DNA of 64,000 nt from JBCCXZ01 sp965228005 (GCA_965228005.1 CBDDGV010000001.1:1426001-1490000); one strand, 5' to 3'. Counted from the first letter of the stretch, positions 46,372 to 55,291 are shown. Notes: generated by a model from the letters alone, not told the origin. Numbers and translations are program-made.

Positions 46372-46384
46372 ACAAGTGTACACT
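46370..46384 (-). promoter_or_regulatory. SOS-box-like element at the polymerase gene start
   Basis: The minus strand reads AGTGTACACTTGTAT, overlapping the start of the Y-family polymerase gene. It contains GTAC-N4-GTAT, close to the LexA half-site arrangement GAAC/GTAC-N4-GTTC known in Firmicutes and Cyanobacteria, with an imperfect second half. A near-identical copy lies at 55364-55378. No lexA gene is in the window, so this is a hypothesis. Confidence 0.35.
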
Positions 46385-46797
46385 ATACCGAGATCGGCCG
46401 GTTTGTCGACCTTTCTTGAGCCGGCTCCAGGGCGGCTTATGTCTTTTGACTCGAAATCCGCTACACGCGGCGATACGCCAAAAGTCGGTTGTTTTGTCCG
46501 GGTCGGACGCGGGTTCGCCGTCGAGGCGTAGCTCGACGGCTATCAACGGGCGGACTTAACATTTCGAGTTTGCGTTCATTCGTGTCGAGTCTTTCGATTG
46601 CGGAGTGCGGAGTCTGCGTAAGTGGGTCTGAGCCCCGAGCGTCAGCGAGGGGACAGGGGACAGCTGGATTAGCGCACGCATGTATATCACATCAGCTGGC
46701 CCAGTTTCTACAAGAAAATCCGGCCACACGTGAATCGGAGTCAACCGCGGAGAACGCAGAGTTCGCAGAGGGTTTTCAGTTTCGAACGGAACTCGCG
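46372..46797. other. Intergenic region, about 430 bases
   Basis: This gap lies between the start of the polymerase gene and the end of the unknown gene at 46798. It contains the second copy of the 20-bp palindromic repeat at 46633-46652. I saw no gene or RNA; a plus-strand frame through it runs antisense into the next gene. Confidence 0.4.
46633..46652. repeat. 20-bp GC-rich imperfect palindrome, copy 2
   Basis: CCCCGAGCGTCAGCGAGGGG is the exact reverse complement of the copy at 6826-6845. It lies in non-coding sequence upstream of the polymerase gene. Confidence 0.5.
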
Positions 46798-47439
46798 CTA
46801 ACCGAAACCCAACGCCCGCTTGAGCAGCACCCAAAGCGACTCGGAGGGACCGTCAGCGAGGTAGGTTCGGGGTTGACGCTCGGTTTCGGACCGATGGTCG
46901 ACGTAGGATAAAGAGTCGATCTCGTTGGTTTCACCGGTGAGGATGACTTGGCCCTCTTCGAGCCAGCGCAGGACCCTGTTGGCCTCTTCCGCGGCTGCGG
47001 GGTAGATGTCCTCCACTCGCTCCGGCAACCTGCCGTCCGAGTAACCGTCGGCTCTGAGACTCAGCGCATGCCCGAAACCCATGCCGAGGTTGTCGAGGAA
47101 ACCATACCCCGCGCAGTAGAGGTCATAGGTTTCGATGAGCGCACGCTCTGTGCCTGCGTCACACCGGACGATCGATTCGAGTATGGGCAGAAGATTGCGT
47201 TTCTGAACCTCGCCGAAATCGGTGTATGGGGCGAGGATTCTGTGAAGCTGGTAGGGCGCCTCGTCGCGGCTGTAGGACAGCGAAATGAGCTCCAGGTAGT
47301 CATCGGGACGGAAAACGGTCTCCAGGTCCTTCTCGGCGTAGACCCACTGCTCGAACTCCTCGATCGAGACGAGGCCCAACTCATAGTCGCAGAGCTTTGC
47401 TTGGATGCTCTCCGGCACACTCTGGTGAAGGCCTGCCAT
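46798..47439 (-). CDS. Unknown acidic protein downstream of a sulfatase
   Basis: This 213-residue acidic protein is probably cytoplasmic: no signal peptide and no membrane segment. It is mainly helical, with YELGLVSIEEFEQWVYAEKDLE near the N-terminus and ERALIETYDLYCAGYGFLDNLG in the middle. The look is like single-domain immunity or adaptor proteins, but no family can be named. The start at 47437-47439 lies 18 bases after the sulfatase stop, so the two are probably co-transcribed, although a cytoplasmic acidic protein has no obvious link with a secreted sulfatase. Confidence 0.7.
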   Translation of the reverse strand: MAGLHQSVPESIQAKLCDYELGLVSIEEFEQWVYAEKDLETVFRPDDYLELISLSYSRDEAPYQLHRILAPYTDFGEVQKRNLLPILESIVRCDAGTERALIETYDLYCAGYGFLDNLGMGFGHALSLRADGYSDGRLPERVEDIYPAAAEEANRVLRWLEEGQVILTGETNEIDSLSYVDHRSETERQPRTYLADGPSESLWVLLKRALGFG

Positions 47440-47457
47440 TGGGTCTCTCCTCCGCGT

Positions 47458-48963
47458 CTAGCCGCCGGGGGCGACGGCGTGCGGCCGGACGTTGCGGCCC
47501 CGGCGGTTGGTGAGCTTGTCACCCAGGTCTTCGCGAGCACGCTCTGCGTTTTCCAGCAGCCGCGCCACCACGTCGGGGTGCTGGTCGGCGACATCGGTCG
47601 TTTCGCCGGGGTCGGCCTTGAGGTCGAACAGCTCCTGCCCAATCTCCGCGTGGTCGTACTTGACCGGCTTGCCGCCCGTTCCGCCGGGGCGCCCGGCAAG
47701 CGTGCGGTAGCGGTGCGGCAGGTGGAGCTTGAAGCGGCGGTCGCGGACGGCTTGGAGCTGGCCTCCGTAGTAGCAGTAGAACACCTCGTGGGGCGAACGG
47801 TCGGCCTGGCCGGTCATCAGCGGCAGGATGTCTTCCCCGTCGATGATCCGGTCTTCGGGCAGCGGCTCGTCGAGCAGGCCGGCGATGGTCGGCAGGAGGT
47901 CGAAGGTGACGGCCAGCTCGTCGCACCGCGTGCCGGCGGGGATGCGCGCCGGCCACCGCATGACGCAGGGCTCGCGGTAGCCGCCCTCGAACATCGTGCC
48001 CTTGCCCTCCCGGAGCGGTCCGGCCGAGCCGGCGTGGTCGCCGAAGTTGAGCCACGGGCCGTTGTCGGAGGTGAACACCACGAGCGTGTTCTCGTCGACG
48101 CCGTTCCGCTCGAGGGCGTCGAGCACCTGCCCGACGGACCAATCAAGTTCCATGACCACGTCGCCGTAGAGCCCGGCGCCGCTGCGGCCGCGGAAGCGGT
48201 CGGAGACGTAGAGCGGCGTGTGCACCATGGTGTGCGGCAGGTAGAGCAGGAACGGCCGGTCGTGCACGCGGTCGATGAAGTCGACGGCCCGCTCGGTGTA
48301 GCGGACCGTGAGGTCCTTGTGGTCTTCGGGGGTGACATCGGGGTCGATGATCTCTTCGTCTTCGAACAGCGGCAGCGTGGGGTAGTCGGCGCCTTTGTAC
48401 TGCTTCACTCCGTGCTCGAGGTCGTGGCGCCCGTAAGGGTAGGGCCACATGTCGTTGGAGTAGGGCAGGCCGAAGTACTCGTCGAACCCGTGGCGGGTCG
48501 GGAGGTGGGGAGGCAGGTGCCCCAGGTGCCACTTGCCGACGCAGGCGGTCGCGTACCCGCGGGACTTGCAGAGTTCGGCGAGGGTGAGCTCATCGGGGTG
48601 CAGTCCGATGCGGTCGCCCGGGAACAGGGCGCCGCGGATGCTGACGCGTTCGTGGTAGCACCCCGTGAGCAGGGCGGCCCGGGAGGCGGAGCAGACGGCG
48701 GTCGCCGAGTGGAAGTCGGTGAACACGCGACCCTCGGCGGTCATGCGGTCGAGGCGGGGCGTGGGGTAGCGGTCGCAGCCGAAGGGACCGATGTCCGCGT
48801 AGCCCATGTCGTCGATGAAAATGATGACGACGTTAGGCGGGTTCGCAGCCGCGGCAGCGGAAGCTACGAAGGCGATGCCGCCCAGCAGCGAGATGAGCCG
48901 GAGGCCGAAGCGAAAGGAGCTGGGGTTCTGGGGAAGAGGCTGCGAGGCGCCGGTCGGGTGCAT
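47458..48963 (-). CDS. Secreted sulfatase with C-x-A-x-R active-site motif
   Basis: This 501-residue arylsulfatase-type enzyme has an N-terminal hydrophobic signal (LRLISLLGGIAFVASAAAAA). Metal ligands D51 and D52 are in IIFIDDMGYAD, the modified residue is C91 in VCSASRAALLTG, GKWHLGH supplies Lys and His, and VFTSDNGPW the second metal pair. Again Ala replaces Pro in the C-x-P-x-R consensus. It shares the general layout of the enzyme at 34567 but only low sequence identity, so the two are not recent duplicates. The substrate is unknown; sulfated polysaccharides are typical for marine planctomycetes. Confidence 0.93.
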   Translation of the reverse strand: MHPTGASQPLPQNPSSFRFGLRLISLLGGIAFVASAAAAANPPNVVIIFIDDMGYADIGPFGCDRYPTPRLDRMTAEGRVFTDFHSATAVCSASRAALLTGCYHERVSIRGALFPGDRIGLHPDELTLAELCKSRGYATACVGKWHLGHLPPHLPTRHGFDEYFGLPYSNDMWPYPYGRHDLEHGVKQYKGADYPTLPLFEDEEIIDPDVTPEDHKDLTVRYTERAVDFIDRVHDRPFLLYLPHTMVHTPLYVSDRFRGRSGAGLYGDVVMELDWSVGQVLDALERNGVDENTLVVFTSDNGPWLNFGDHAGSAGPLREGKGTMFEGGYREPCVMRWPARIPAGTRCDELAVTFDLLPTIAGLLDEPLPEDRIIDGEDILPLMTGQADRSPHEVFYCYYGGQLQAVRDRRFKLHLPHRYRTLAGRPGGTGGKPVKYDHAEIGQELFDLKADPGETTDVADQHPDVVARLLENAERAREDLGDKLTNRRGRNVRPHAVAPGG

Positions 48964-49053
48964 GCGCGAAACTGCTCTGTGTTAGAGTGGAGCGGGCGAA
49001 GAGAGTCCTTCAAAACTGCGGTTCGAACCAGTATCGGCGCCGGCCGCACGAAT

Positions 49054-49809
49054 TCAACTCGCGGCGAACGGCCGTAGAAACACCCCTGAAGCTTGCAGCC
49101 CGGTGCGGACCGCGGCGGCGAGCGCCGCGGCGTTCGGGCCGTCGCCGTGGAGGCAGAGGCTGTCGCAACGGACGGAGATGGTGCGGCCTTCGATCGTCGC
49201 GGCCTCCCCGCGTGCGGCGAGGGCTGCGGCTTGGGCGGCTGCTTGAGCAGGGTCGTCGAGCACGGCGCCCGTGAGCGCACGAGGCGCGAGCGAGCCGTCC
49301 GACTGGTACGCGCGGTCGGCGAAGGCCTCGGCGTAGAACGGTACACCGGCGGAGTGCGCGGCTCCTTCGAGCGCGGAGCCGGGCTGCGCGAGCAGTGCGA
49401 GGCCGTCGGCCAACTGGGCGACACGATCGGCAATCGCCGCGGCGATCGCCGTGCCGCGGCCGGCCTGGTGGTAGAGGGCGCCGTGGGGCTTGACGTACTG
49501 GACCCTGCCGCCGCAGGCTTCGACGACCCCGGCGAGGCGCGTGTACTGGTCGGCGACGAGGTCGGCCGCTTCGGCGGGGGTGATCGGCAACTCGCGGCGG
49601 CCGAAGTGCTCCCGGTCGGCGTGGCCCGGGTGGGCGCCGATGGCGACGCCCGCGGCGACGGCCAGCCGGGCGGCGGCGTGCATCGTGCGTTCGTCGCCGG
49701 CGTGGGCGCCGCAGGCGATGCTCGCCGAGGTGATCAACGGGATCAGCTCGGCGTCGTGCGGGGCGCCCTCTCCGACATCGGCGTTGAGGTCGATCGTTCG
49801 GGTCGTCAC
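49054..49809 (-). CDS. pxpA: 5-oxoprolinase subunit A (LamB/YcsF family)
   Basis: This 251-residue protein is PxpA, the TIM-barrel-like subunit of the bacterial 5-oxoprolinase that opens pyroglutamate to glutamate with ATP. The family text is clear: IDLNADVGEG at the N-terminus, SASIACGAHAGD, GVAIGAHPGHAD, VQYVKPHGALYHQ and FYAEAFADRAY. It starts with GTG and overlaps the stop of pxpBC by four bases (GTGA), so the subunits are made in step. The length is normal. Confidence 0.95.
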   Translation of the reverse strand: MTTRTIDLNADVGEGAPHDAELIPLITSASIACGAHAGDERTMHAAARLAVAAGVAIGAHPGHADREHFGRRELPITPAEAADLVADQYTRLAGVVEACGGRVQYVKPHGALYHQAGRGTAIAAAIADRVAQLADGLALLAQPGSALEGAAHSAGVPFYAEAFADRAYQSDGSLAPRALTGAVLDDPAQAAAQAAALAARGEAATIEGRTISVRCDSLCLHGDGPNAAALAAAVRTGLQASGVFLRPFAAS

Positions 49810-51503
49810 GGGCTCGATTGTAACGCGTTCGCGATGCCAACGGAGGCGAGGGCCAGCGCCTGCTCAGACTCGCAGCGGAGCCGCTCGGCGCCGGCAGCGT
49901 CGACTTCGGCGAAACGGAGCCGGTCGCCGGGGCGGAGCTGGCCCAGGGCGGGCAGGTCGGCCGACGCGACGCACGCGATGATCGGGTAGCCGCCGAGCGT
50001 CTGGCGGTCGGGGCCGAGGACGATCGGGTTGCCGTCCGGCGGGAGCTGGACCGCCCCGTGGGTCACGGGGACCGACGCGTCCAGCCGGGCGTCGTGCGCC
50101 GCGGCGTCGGCCGATTGGCAACGCACTCCCATGCGGTTGGACCGGGGGTCGACGGTGTAGACGACCTGGGTGAGCCACTCGAAGGCGTCGGGGGTCAGCA
50201 GGTCGCGGTGCGGTCCGGGGAGGACCCGCAGGACGCGGGCTTCTCCCAGCGTATCCTGCAGAGGATTGGCCGCGTGCCAAGCGGAGTTTGCCGTCAGCGG
50301 GAGCGGTTCGCCCGAGGCGTAGAGCAGGTCGCCCGCGGCGAGGGCGCGGCCTGCGTGACCGCCGAAGCCGGCGCGGAGGTCGGTCGACGCGCTGCCGAGT
50401 ACCGAGTCGGCCGTGAACCCGCCGGGGACGGCGAGGTAGCTGCGCGCGCCGCCCTGCAGCTTCGAGAGGTCGAGCGTTTCGCCGCGGGCGATCGTGCCGC
50501 GTCTGGGTCCCGGCCAGCCCGGCGGCAGGGCGCCGGCGAGGGCGAAGCCCGTGTCGGCGAGGCACTCGAACACCGGACCGCCGAGGGTGCACTCCAACGC
50601 GGTCTCGCCGGGCGGGTTGGCGGCCAGCAGGTTGGCGACCTGCAACGAAACCCGGTCCGTCGCGCCTGCGGTCGTCACCCCAGTGTGCTGATAGCCCGCC
50701 CGACCGAGGTCTTGGAGCGTGGACTGCACGCCGGGCCGCACGACCCGGAACAGAGACCTCTCCTGGTGGGCGGGTTCTCTTGGCGCTTCCGCCTTCGGCG
50801 GCGGGAGCGCTTTGACCGCTCGGAAACGGACGCGATCGCCGACCGCAAGCAGCGACTGGGGGCTGCGTTCTGCGTCGAACATCTCTTCCGCGGTCCGGCC
50901 GATGAGGTTCCAGCCGCCGGGCGACTCGCGCGGGTAGACGCCGGTGTAGGGTCCGCCGATGCCGACCGCCCCCGCGGGGACAGCGACCCGGGGCGTGGGG
51001 CGGCGGGGGGCCTGGAGTTCTTGCGGCAGGCCCTCGAGGTAGGCGAAGCCCGGGGCGAAGCCGACGGCGCCCGCGGTGAATTCGCAGCCTTGGTGGCGGG
51101 CGACGACCTCTTTGGGGGTGATGCCGGCGTGGGCGGCGACCGCTTCAAGATCGGGGCCGTGCTCGCCGCCGTAGACGAGAGGGATCTCGACCAACCTTGG
51201 GCTGAGACTCGCAGGTCCGGCGGCCTTAGCAATCGTAGTCTGAAGCCAATCCTGGACCGCCTCCTGCGGCGCCCGCCCCGCATCAGGCGGAACGCGGGCC
51301 GGGTCGAAGAAGACCCCAAGCGTGCTGAACGCCGGCACCGCGTCGGTGACTCCCGGCAAGGGGTCCGCGCGGCAGGCGTCGGCCCAGGCGCAGACTCTAG
51401 CAGTCGAGTCGGACCCAGCGGCCTCGACCCAAAACCCGGCGTCCCCCAGAGGGCGGATCGTGTAACGCAGCGCGATGCCTTTTGGATCGGACCGAATAGT
51501 CAA
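49806..51503 (-). CDS. Fused 5-oxoprolinase subunits B and C
   Basis: This 565-residue protein joins PxpB (about residues 12-235; LGVFFDPARVP, ARHQGCEFTAGAVGFAPGF, GIGGPYTGVYPRESPGGWNLIGRT) and PxpC (about 250-540; VVRPGVQSTLQDLGRAGYQHTG, AVPGGFTADSVLGSASTDLRAGFGG). In E. coli and Bacillus these are separate, named KipI/KipA in older work. They bind PxpA, whose start overlaps this stop. A TTG start (51501-51503) is preceded by GAGGGAT. Similar B-C fusions occur in other bacteria and resemble the urea amidolyase layout. The operon should recycle 5-oxoproline, a damage product of glutamine and glutamate. Confidence 0.93.
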   Translation of the reverse strand: MTIRSDPKGIALRYTIRPLGDAGFWVEAAGSDSTARVCAWADACRADPLPGVTDAVPAFSTLGVFFDPARVPPDAGRAPQEAVQDWLQTTIAKAAGPASLSPRLVEIPLVYGGEHGPDLEAVAAHAGITPKEVVARHQGCEFTAGAVGFAPGFAYLEGLPQELQAPRRPTPRVAVPAGAVGIGGPYTGVYPRESPGGWNLIGRTAEEMFDAERSPQSLLAVGDRVRFRAVKALPPPKAEAPREPAHQERSLFRVVRPGVQSTLQDLGRAGYQHTGVTTAGATDRVSLQVANLLAANPPGETALECTLGGPVFECLADTGFALAGALPPGWPGPRRGTIARGETLDLSKLQGGARSYLAVPGGFTADSVLGSASTDLRAGFGGHAGRALAAGDLLYASGEPLPLTANSAWHAANPLQDTLGEARVLRVLPGPHRDLLTPDAFEWLTQVVYTVDPRSNRMGVRCQSADAAAHDARLDASVPVTHGAVQLPPDGNPIVLGPDRQTLGGYPIIACVASADLPALGQLRPGDRLRFAEVDAAGAERLRCESEQALALASVGIANALQSSP

Positions 51504-52061
51504 CCGATCGTATCCCTCGTTAGCAGCTGTGTTTCCGTTTCCACTTCAGAGCAACTCAGCCAAGGGGGTGTAGCAGCCCCGGGCCAGTCGCTGCATCTCG
51601 GCCTGCTCTGCCGACTGACATGAAGACTTGATTGGAAGACTCAACGAACACAGGAAACAGCCCGAAAAAACTTGACATTAGCATGCAAGCCGGCTTACAC
51701 TGCTCGCAACTTTTCTGAAACTGTTTCCCTTCTTTTGTTTGTTCTTCTCATCCTTCGCTGCGAGCAGTTCACGCGGTTCTGTTCGCCAGTGACTTGCAAA
51801 CGCAGCTGGTCGGCCAAGCCAACGCGCATGCGCGCGTCGACACACCGTGTTTCGACGCGGTGCGGCTAGGCGATCATCGAAACTACTTCCGGCGTTCACC
51901 ACGACTCTCCCCGGCCATGCGCCGGCAAGGAACACAAGAGAAGCTCACGCATGTAGCGTCGGGCCACGAAAGCCGAAGCCGCTCCGACCCGCGACGATCC
52001 ACGAAACACCAAGAGTTTGATTCCTTTGTGAGCAGCGCTTGACCTGGAGAAACATCCTACC
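51504..52061. other. Intergenic region with promoter and long leader
   Basis: These 558 bases separate the divergent pxpBC and PEP-CTERM genes. A promoter for the latter lies at 51672-51701, leaving a leader of about 350 bases up to the ATG at 52062. Frames in the leader are short and look non-coding; a role in regulation is possible but no known riboswitch fold was recognised. Confidence 0.4.
51672..51701 (+). promoter_or_regulatory. Probable sigma70-type promoter
   Basis: A perfect TTGACA (51672-51677) is followed after 18 bases by TACACT (51696-51701), four of six matches to TATAAT. It would drive the PEP-CTERM gene at 52062 with a leader of about 350 bases. Confidence 0.6.
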
Positions 52062-52910
52062 ATGAAGCATTTTAGAGCACGTGCAGGGATCGGTTGGACG
52101 GCGTTGGCAGTCGCCGCGACGGCGCTCTTGCCGCAGACGGGAGCGGAGGCGGCCGGGCCAAACCTGGTCTTCAATCCGGGTTTTGAACTGCCGGGCGGCT
52201 CGCCGACCAGCGCAGACGGATGGGAACTGTTTGCGCTCGGGGGCTTGGCGGAGCGGCGGACAGACACGCCCAACAGCGGCGCGGCGCACATCCTGCTGGA
52301 GGGCGACCCCGTCCTCGGCGCCAACTTCGGCGTGATTGTTCAGCGGGAGATGCCCGTCACCCCGGGCGTTGATTACGCCTTGAGCGTTTTTGCCAAGGCC
52401 TCGGCGGTGGACGGCACGGTCGGCTACCGTCCGGAGTTCTACAATGCGAACGACGTGCTGATCGGCGGTCAGTTCGACCTGAATGTGTCTATCGACTCGG
52501 AGCTCACCGACAGCTACCAGCAGTTCTCTACCGTCTTCGAGGCCCCGGAGAACGCCTCGACGGTTACCATCGTGATGTTCTGGGAGTTGCTCAACGGCCT
52601 CACATCGGTCGATTGGGACGACATCTACTTCGGCGCCGTTTCAGCCGATTTCGACGCGGACAACGACGTTGACCTCGGTGACGTGCTGGGCCTGCAACGC
52701 GGCTTCGGCCTCACCAGCGGGGCGGTTTCCGCCGACGGCGACGCGGATTCCGACGGCGACGTGGACGGCGACGACCTGGCGGTGTGGACGCAGCAGTTTG
52801 ATTCGATTCCGCCCACGGTCAGCGCCGCGGCGGGGGTTCCCGAGCCGTCCTCGCTGCTGCTGATCGGAGCGACCGTCTTCTCGCTGCACATTGTGAGGAG
52901 GCGGTCTTAA
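52062..52910 (+). CDS. Secreted PEP-CTERM protein with CBM-like domain and dockerin-like repeats
   Basis: This 282-residue exported protein has a signal peptide (IGWTALAVAATALLPQTGAEAA), a jelly-roll carbohydrate-binding-like domain (about 33-190; NLVFNPGFELPGG, ending VDWDDIYFGA), and two calcium-binding dockerin-like repeats (DFDADNDVDLGDVLGLQRGFG; DADSDGDVDGDDLAVWTQQF). The tail VPEPSSLLLIGATVFSLHIVRRRS is a PEP-CTERM anchor. The NPGFE start and DDI end of the binding domain are typical of CBM4/9-like modules. A strong terminator follows 150 bases downstream. A surface polysaccharide-binding role is inferred. Confidence 0.9.
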   Translation: MKHFRARAGIGWTALAVAATALLPQTGAEAAGPNLVFNPGFELPGGSPTSADGWELFALGGLAERRTDTPNSGAAHILLEGDPVLGANFGVIVQREMPVTPGVDYALSVFAKASAVDGTVGYRPEFYNANDVLIGGQFDLNVSIDSELTDSYQQFSTVFEAPENASTVTIVMFWELLNGLTSVDWDDIYFGAVSADFDADNDVDLGDVLGLQRGFGLTSGAVSADGDADSDGDVDGDDLAVWTQQFDSIPPTVSAAAGVPEPSSLLLIGATVFSLHIVRRRS

Positions 52911-52916
52911 GACTGC

Positions 52917-52955
52917 GGGCGGGCGGAGTTGTTCCTCGTAGAAAGCAACCCGCCC
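52917..52955 (+). terminator. GC-rich hairpin just after the PEP-CTERM gene
   Basis: GGGCGGG (52917-52923) pairs with CCCGCCC (52949-52955), with an inner GTTG/CAAC stem. It begins six bases after the stop codon and has no T tract, so it may protect the mRNA 3' end or assist the stronger terminator further on. Confidence 0.4.
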
Positions 52956-53060
52956 AGAAGTACGTTGCGGATGAAATCAATGAACACCCCTGGATAGAAC
53001 CTCTGGCAGCCCTTCACCTGCCTAACGTCACCTAATACTCCGAGCCCGAACTACTGCACC

Positions 53061-53124
53061 AAGCTACGCTGTTTTCCCTTTTCGTCCTCCGTAAGCGAGG
53101 CGGGAGAACGGCGTAGCTTTTTTT
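53061..53124 (+). terminator. Strong intrinsic terminator
   Basis: An 18-bp stem with two G-T wobble pairs is formed by 53061-53078 (AAGCTACGCTGTTTTCCC) and 53102-53119 (GGGAGAACGGCGTAGCTT). It is followed directly by seven T bases at 53118-53124. The loop holds a small CCTC/GAGG hairpin. It ends transcription of the gene at 52062 before the next PEP-CTERM gene. Confidence 0.85.
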
Positions 53125-53190
53125 GCGCCTCGACGATTCCTGAGCCGCCAATAGGACTCCGAACCTTACTCCCCCACGGAGAACCAAACG

Positions 53191-54453
53191 ATGAAGCCTC
53201 ACCGCATTGGGACTGCCATCGATAGGGGAACCGCCTTCCCAGCGTCTGCTCTCGCGGCGAGCGTGCTGCTCTCGCTGCTCACCCTGTTGCCCGCCCGGCT
53301 GTTGCCTGCCCGGTCCGCGTGGGGTCAATCCATCGAGATTCTCACTGCGCCCACGGTGGGGCAGGCGGGTCAGATCACGGGGGTTGTCAACGGTTTTGAC
53401 CCCGCGACGCACGACGTAGCCGCCTTCATCTACCAGGACGGCCGGGGCTGGTTCTCCGAGCCCTCCTCAACGTCCCGGATCACTCCCATCCAGCCCGACG
53501 GTACGTTCACGGTGGATGTCGGCGTGAACGGCGAGGCGGAGTTCGCCACGGCGTTCGGGGCGTCCGTGGTCCCGAAAGGGTCTTTCATACCCGGTTGCAG
53601 TTTCTGCCTCTCGATCCCCATCCCCGAAGACAGCCTCTCGCTCGACGTGCTGCAGCGTTACGGCAGGAACGTCGAGTTCGCGGGCTACAACTGGGGCATC
53701 AAGGAGTCCGGCGGCGCTACCGGGCCGGGCCAGAACCGGTTCTCGGCGCGGCCGGAGGATATCTTCGTGGACTCCGAGGGCGCCCTGCACCTGACGATCA
53801 ACAACAGCGACGGCAGCTGGACCTCGACCGAGGCGGTCCTCACGGAGAATCTGGGCTACGGCACCTACGCCTTCAAGACGAACAGCGAGGTCGACAAGCT
53901 CGACCCGAACGCGGTCTTCGGCGCCTTCACCTGGGACTTCTACGGGGACGACCTGGTCGAGATCCCGGGCTGGCCGTTCCGGGAGATCGACTTCGAAGAC
54001 TCCCGCTGGGGCGACGCTAGCGACCCGAACACGTCGCAGACGGTTATCCAGCCGCCCGGGGCCGGCCGGTTGGAGCGGTACGCACTGCCCGACCTGAGCG
54101 GCGACGCACGGCTGACGAGGTTCTTCACTTGGGCGCCCGGCTACGTCGAGTGGGTCACGTTGTTGGGGGACCACGACCCGACCAACTTCCCGGAATCGGC
54201 CGTGATCAACCGCCGCATCTTGGTCGACCAGGGCGACTTCCTGACGGCCGTGCCCACCCCCAGCAACGAGAACTTCCGGTTCAACCTGTGGTTGTTCGGC
54301 GGCCCTCCGTCCGACGGCCAGCGCATCGAGGTCGTGATCACGGACTTCCAGTTCATCCCGATCCCGGAACCCGCGACCTGCGGGATCGTCCTGCTGGGGC
54401 TGGCGGGGCAGTTTGCGAGCCGCCCACGCCGCAAAGGCTGCGGTCCCAAGTGA
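53191..54453 (+). CDS. Secreted PEP-CTERM protein with GH16-like domain
   Basis: This 420-residue exported protein has a signal peptide (SALAASVLLSLLTLLPARL), an N-terminal Ig-like beta region (about 47-140), and a concanavalin-like domain (about 145-380). The latter has the glycoside hydrolase family 16 active-site signature E-I-D-F-E at 265-269 (E265, D267, E269), preceded by GTYAFKTNSEVDKLDPNAVFGAFTWDFYG as in laminarinase and agarase folds. The tail IPEPATCGIVLLGLAGQF plus Arg/Lys is PEP-CTERM-like. A GGAGA sequence precedes the ATG. It should cleave or bind a beta-glucan or galactan at the surface; activity is inferred from the motif only. Confidence 0.88.
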   Translation: MKPHRIGTAIDRGTAFPASALAASVLLSLLTLLPARLLPARSAWGQSIEILTAPTVGQAGQITGVVNGFDPATHDVAAFIYQDGRGWFSEPSSTSRITPIQPDGTFTVDVGVNGEAEFATAFGASVVPKGSFIPGCSFCLSIPIPEDSLSLDVLQRYGRNVEFAGYNWGIKESGGATGPGQNRFSARPEDIFVDSEGALHLTINNSDGSWTSTEAVLTENLGYGTYAFKTNSEVDKLDPNAVFGAFTWDFYGDDLVEIPGWPFREIDFEDSRWGDASDPNTSQTVIQPPGAGRLERYALPDLSGDARLTRFFTWAPGYVEWVTLLGDHDPTNFPESAVINRRILVDQGDFLTAVPTPSNENFRFNLWLFGGPPSDGQRIEVVITDFQFIPIPEPATCGIVLLGLAGQFASRPRRKGCGPK

Positions 54454-54502
54454 GGGTCCTGTAGGCAGGGCCCGCGGCGGTGCTGATGACGCTCCCCGCG
54501 TT

Positions 54503-55291
54503 TCAATCGGGGTCGACGGTCATCTGGATCGCGTTGAATGCGGCCCCGTGGGGGTCGGCGGAGACCAGGATCGGTCCGACGACGGTATCGAAGGGGCCGT
54601 GGATCTTCTTGCCGCCGAGTTCCTCGAGCCGCTCCGCGTACTGGTGGATGTCGGCGACGTGGAAGTAGACGCTCCAGTGCGGCGGGGCGTCGCCCCACTC
54701 CTCGGTCATCTGCATCATGCCGCCGTTCAGGCGGTCGCCGAGCTTGAAGTTGTAGTATGGGGCGGGAGAGTCATCGTTTGCCTCGAAGGTCCAGCCGAAG
54801 AGCTGGCCGAAGAAGTCTTGGGCCTGCTGCAGGTCGCGGGTGGCGAGTTCGTTCCAGCACTGGGCCCCGACCTCGTTGACCAGATCGGCGCCGAGGTGCT
54901 TGTCCGCCTGCCAGAGGAAGAGCGGGGCGCCGCCGGGGTCGGTGATCATGGCCATCGAGCCGGCGTCCAGCACCTGCATAGCCGGCATGGGGACCTGGCC
55001 GCCGAGTTCCTGGCACTTAGCGATTGCCGCGGCGAGCTCGTCGACGTTGACGTAGCTGTTCCACGCGGGCGGGACGCCGCCGGCCCGCATCTCGTCGCTG
55101 AGCTGGCCGAGGCCGGCGAGCTTCTTGCCGCCCAACTCGAAGATAGCGTAGGGCGGGCCTCCCTGGGTGTTTTGGTCGACGCAGTCCCAGCCAAACAATG
55201 CGGTGTAGAAGGCCTTCGCCTCGGCCATGTCGCCGGCGGCGAGGTCGACCCAACAAAACTGCCCGTGGGCGTACTCGGTGAGAACTGCCAT
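54503..55291 (-). CDS. Two-domain VOC (glyoxalase/bleomycin resistance) family protein
   Basis: This 262-residue protein has two VOC modules: GQFCWVDLAAGDMAEAKAFYTALFGWD in the first, and WNELATRDLQQAQDFFGQLFGW in the second. Each has the beta-alpha-beta-beta-beta layout of this superfamily, which uses a metal ion for isomerisation or ring-opening or binds a drug. The ATG at 55289-55291 matches the family; an upstream in-frame start adds a hydrophobic piece. A 15-base SOS-box-like element lies 73-87 bases upstream. The substrate is unknown. Confidence 0.9.
   Translation of the reverse strand: MAVLTEYAHGQFCWVDLAAGDMAEAKAFYTALFGWDCVDQNTQGGPPYAIFELGGKKLAGLGQLSDEMRAGGVPPAWNSYVNVDELAAAIAKCQELGGQVPMPAMQVLDAGSMAMITDPGGAPLFLWQADKHLGADLVNEVGAQCWNELATRDLQQAQDFFGQLFGWTFEANDDSPAPYYNFKLGDRLNGGMMQMTEEWGDAPPHWSVYFHVADIHQYAERLEELGGKKIHGPFDTVVGPILVSADPHGAAFNAIQMTVDPD

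Noticed and set aside
46489..46911. Plus-strand 140-codon frame across an intergenic repeat
   Set aside because: It runs antisense into the gene at 46798 and has no family features; the repeat inside it is non-coding elsewhere.
53032..53412. Minus-strand 126-codon frame
   Set aside because: It overlaps the strong terminator and the start of the next PEP-CTERM gene and has low-complexity Arg/Gly text.
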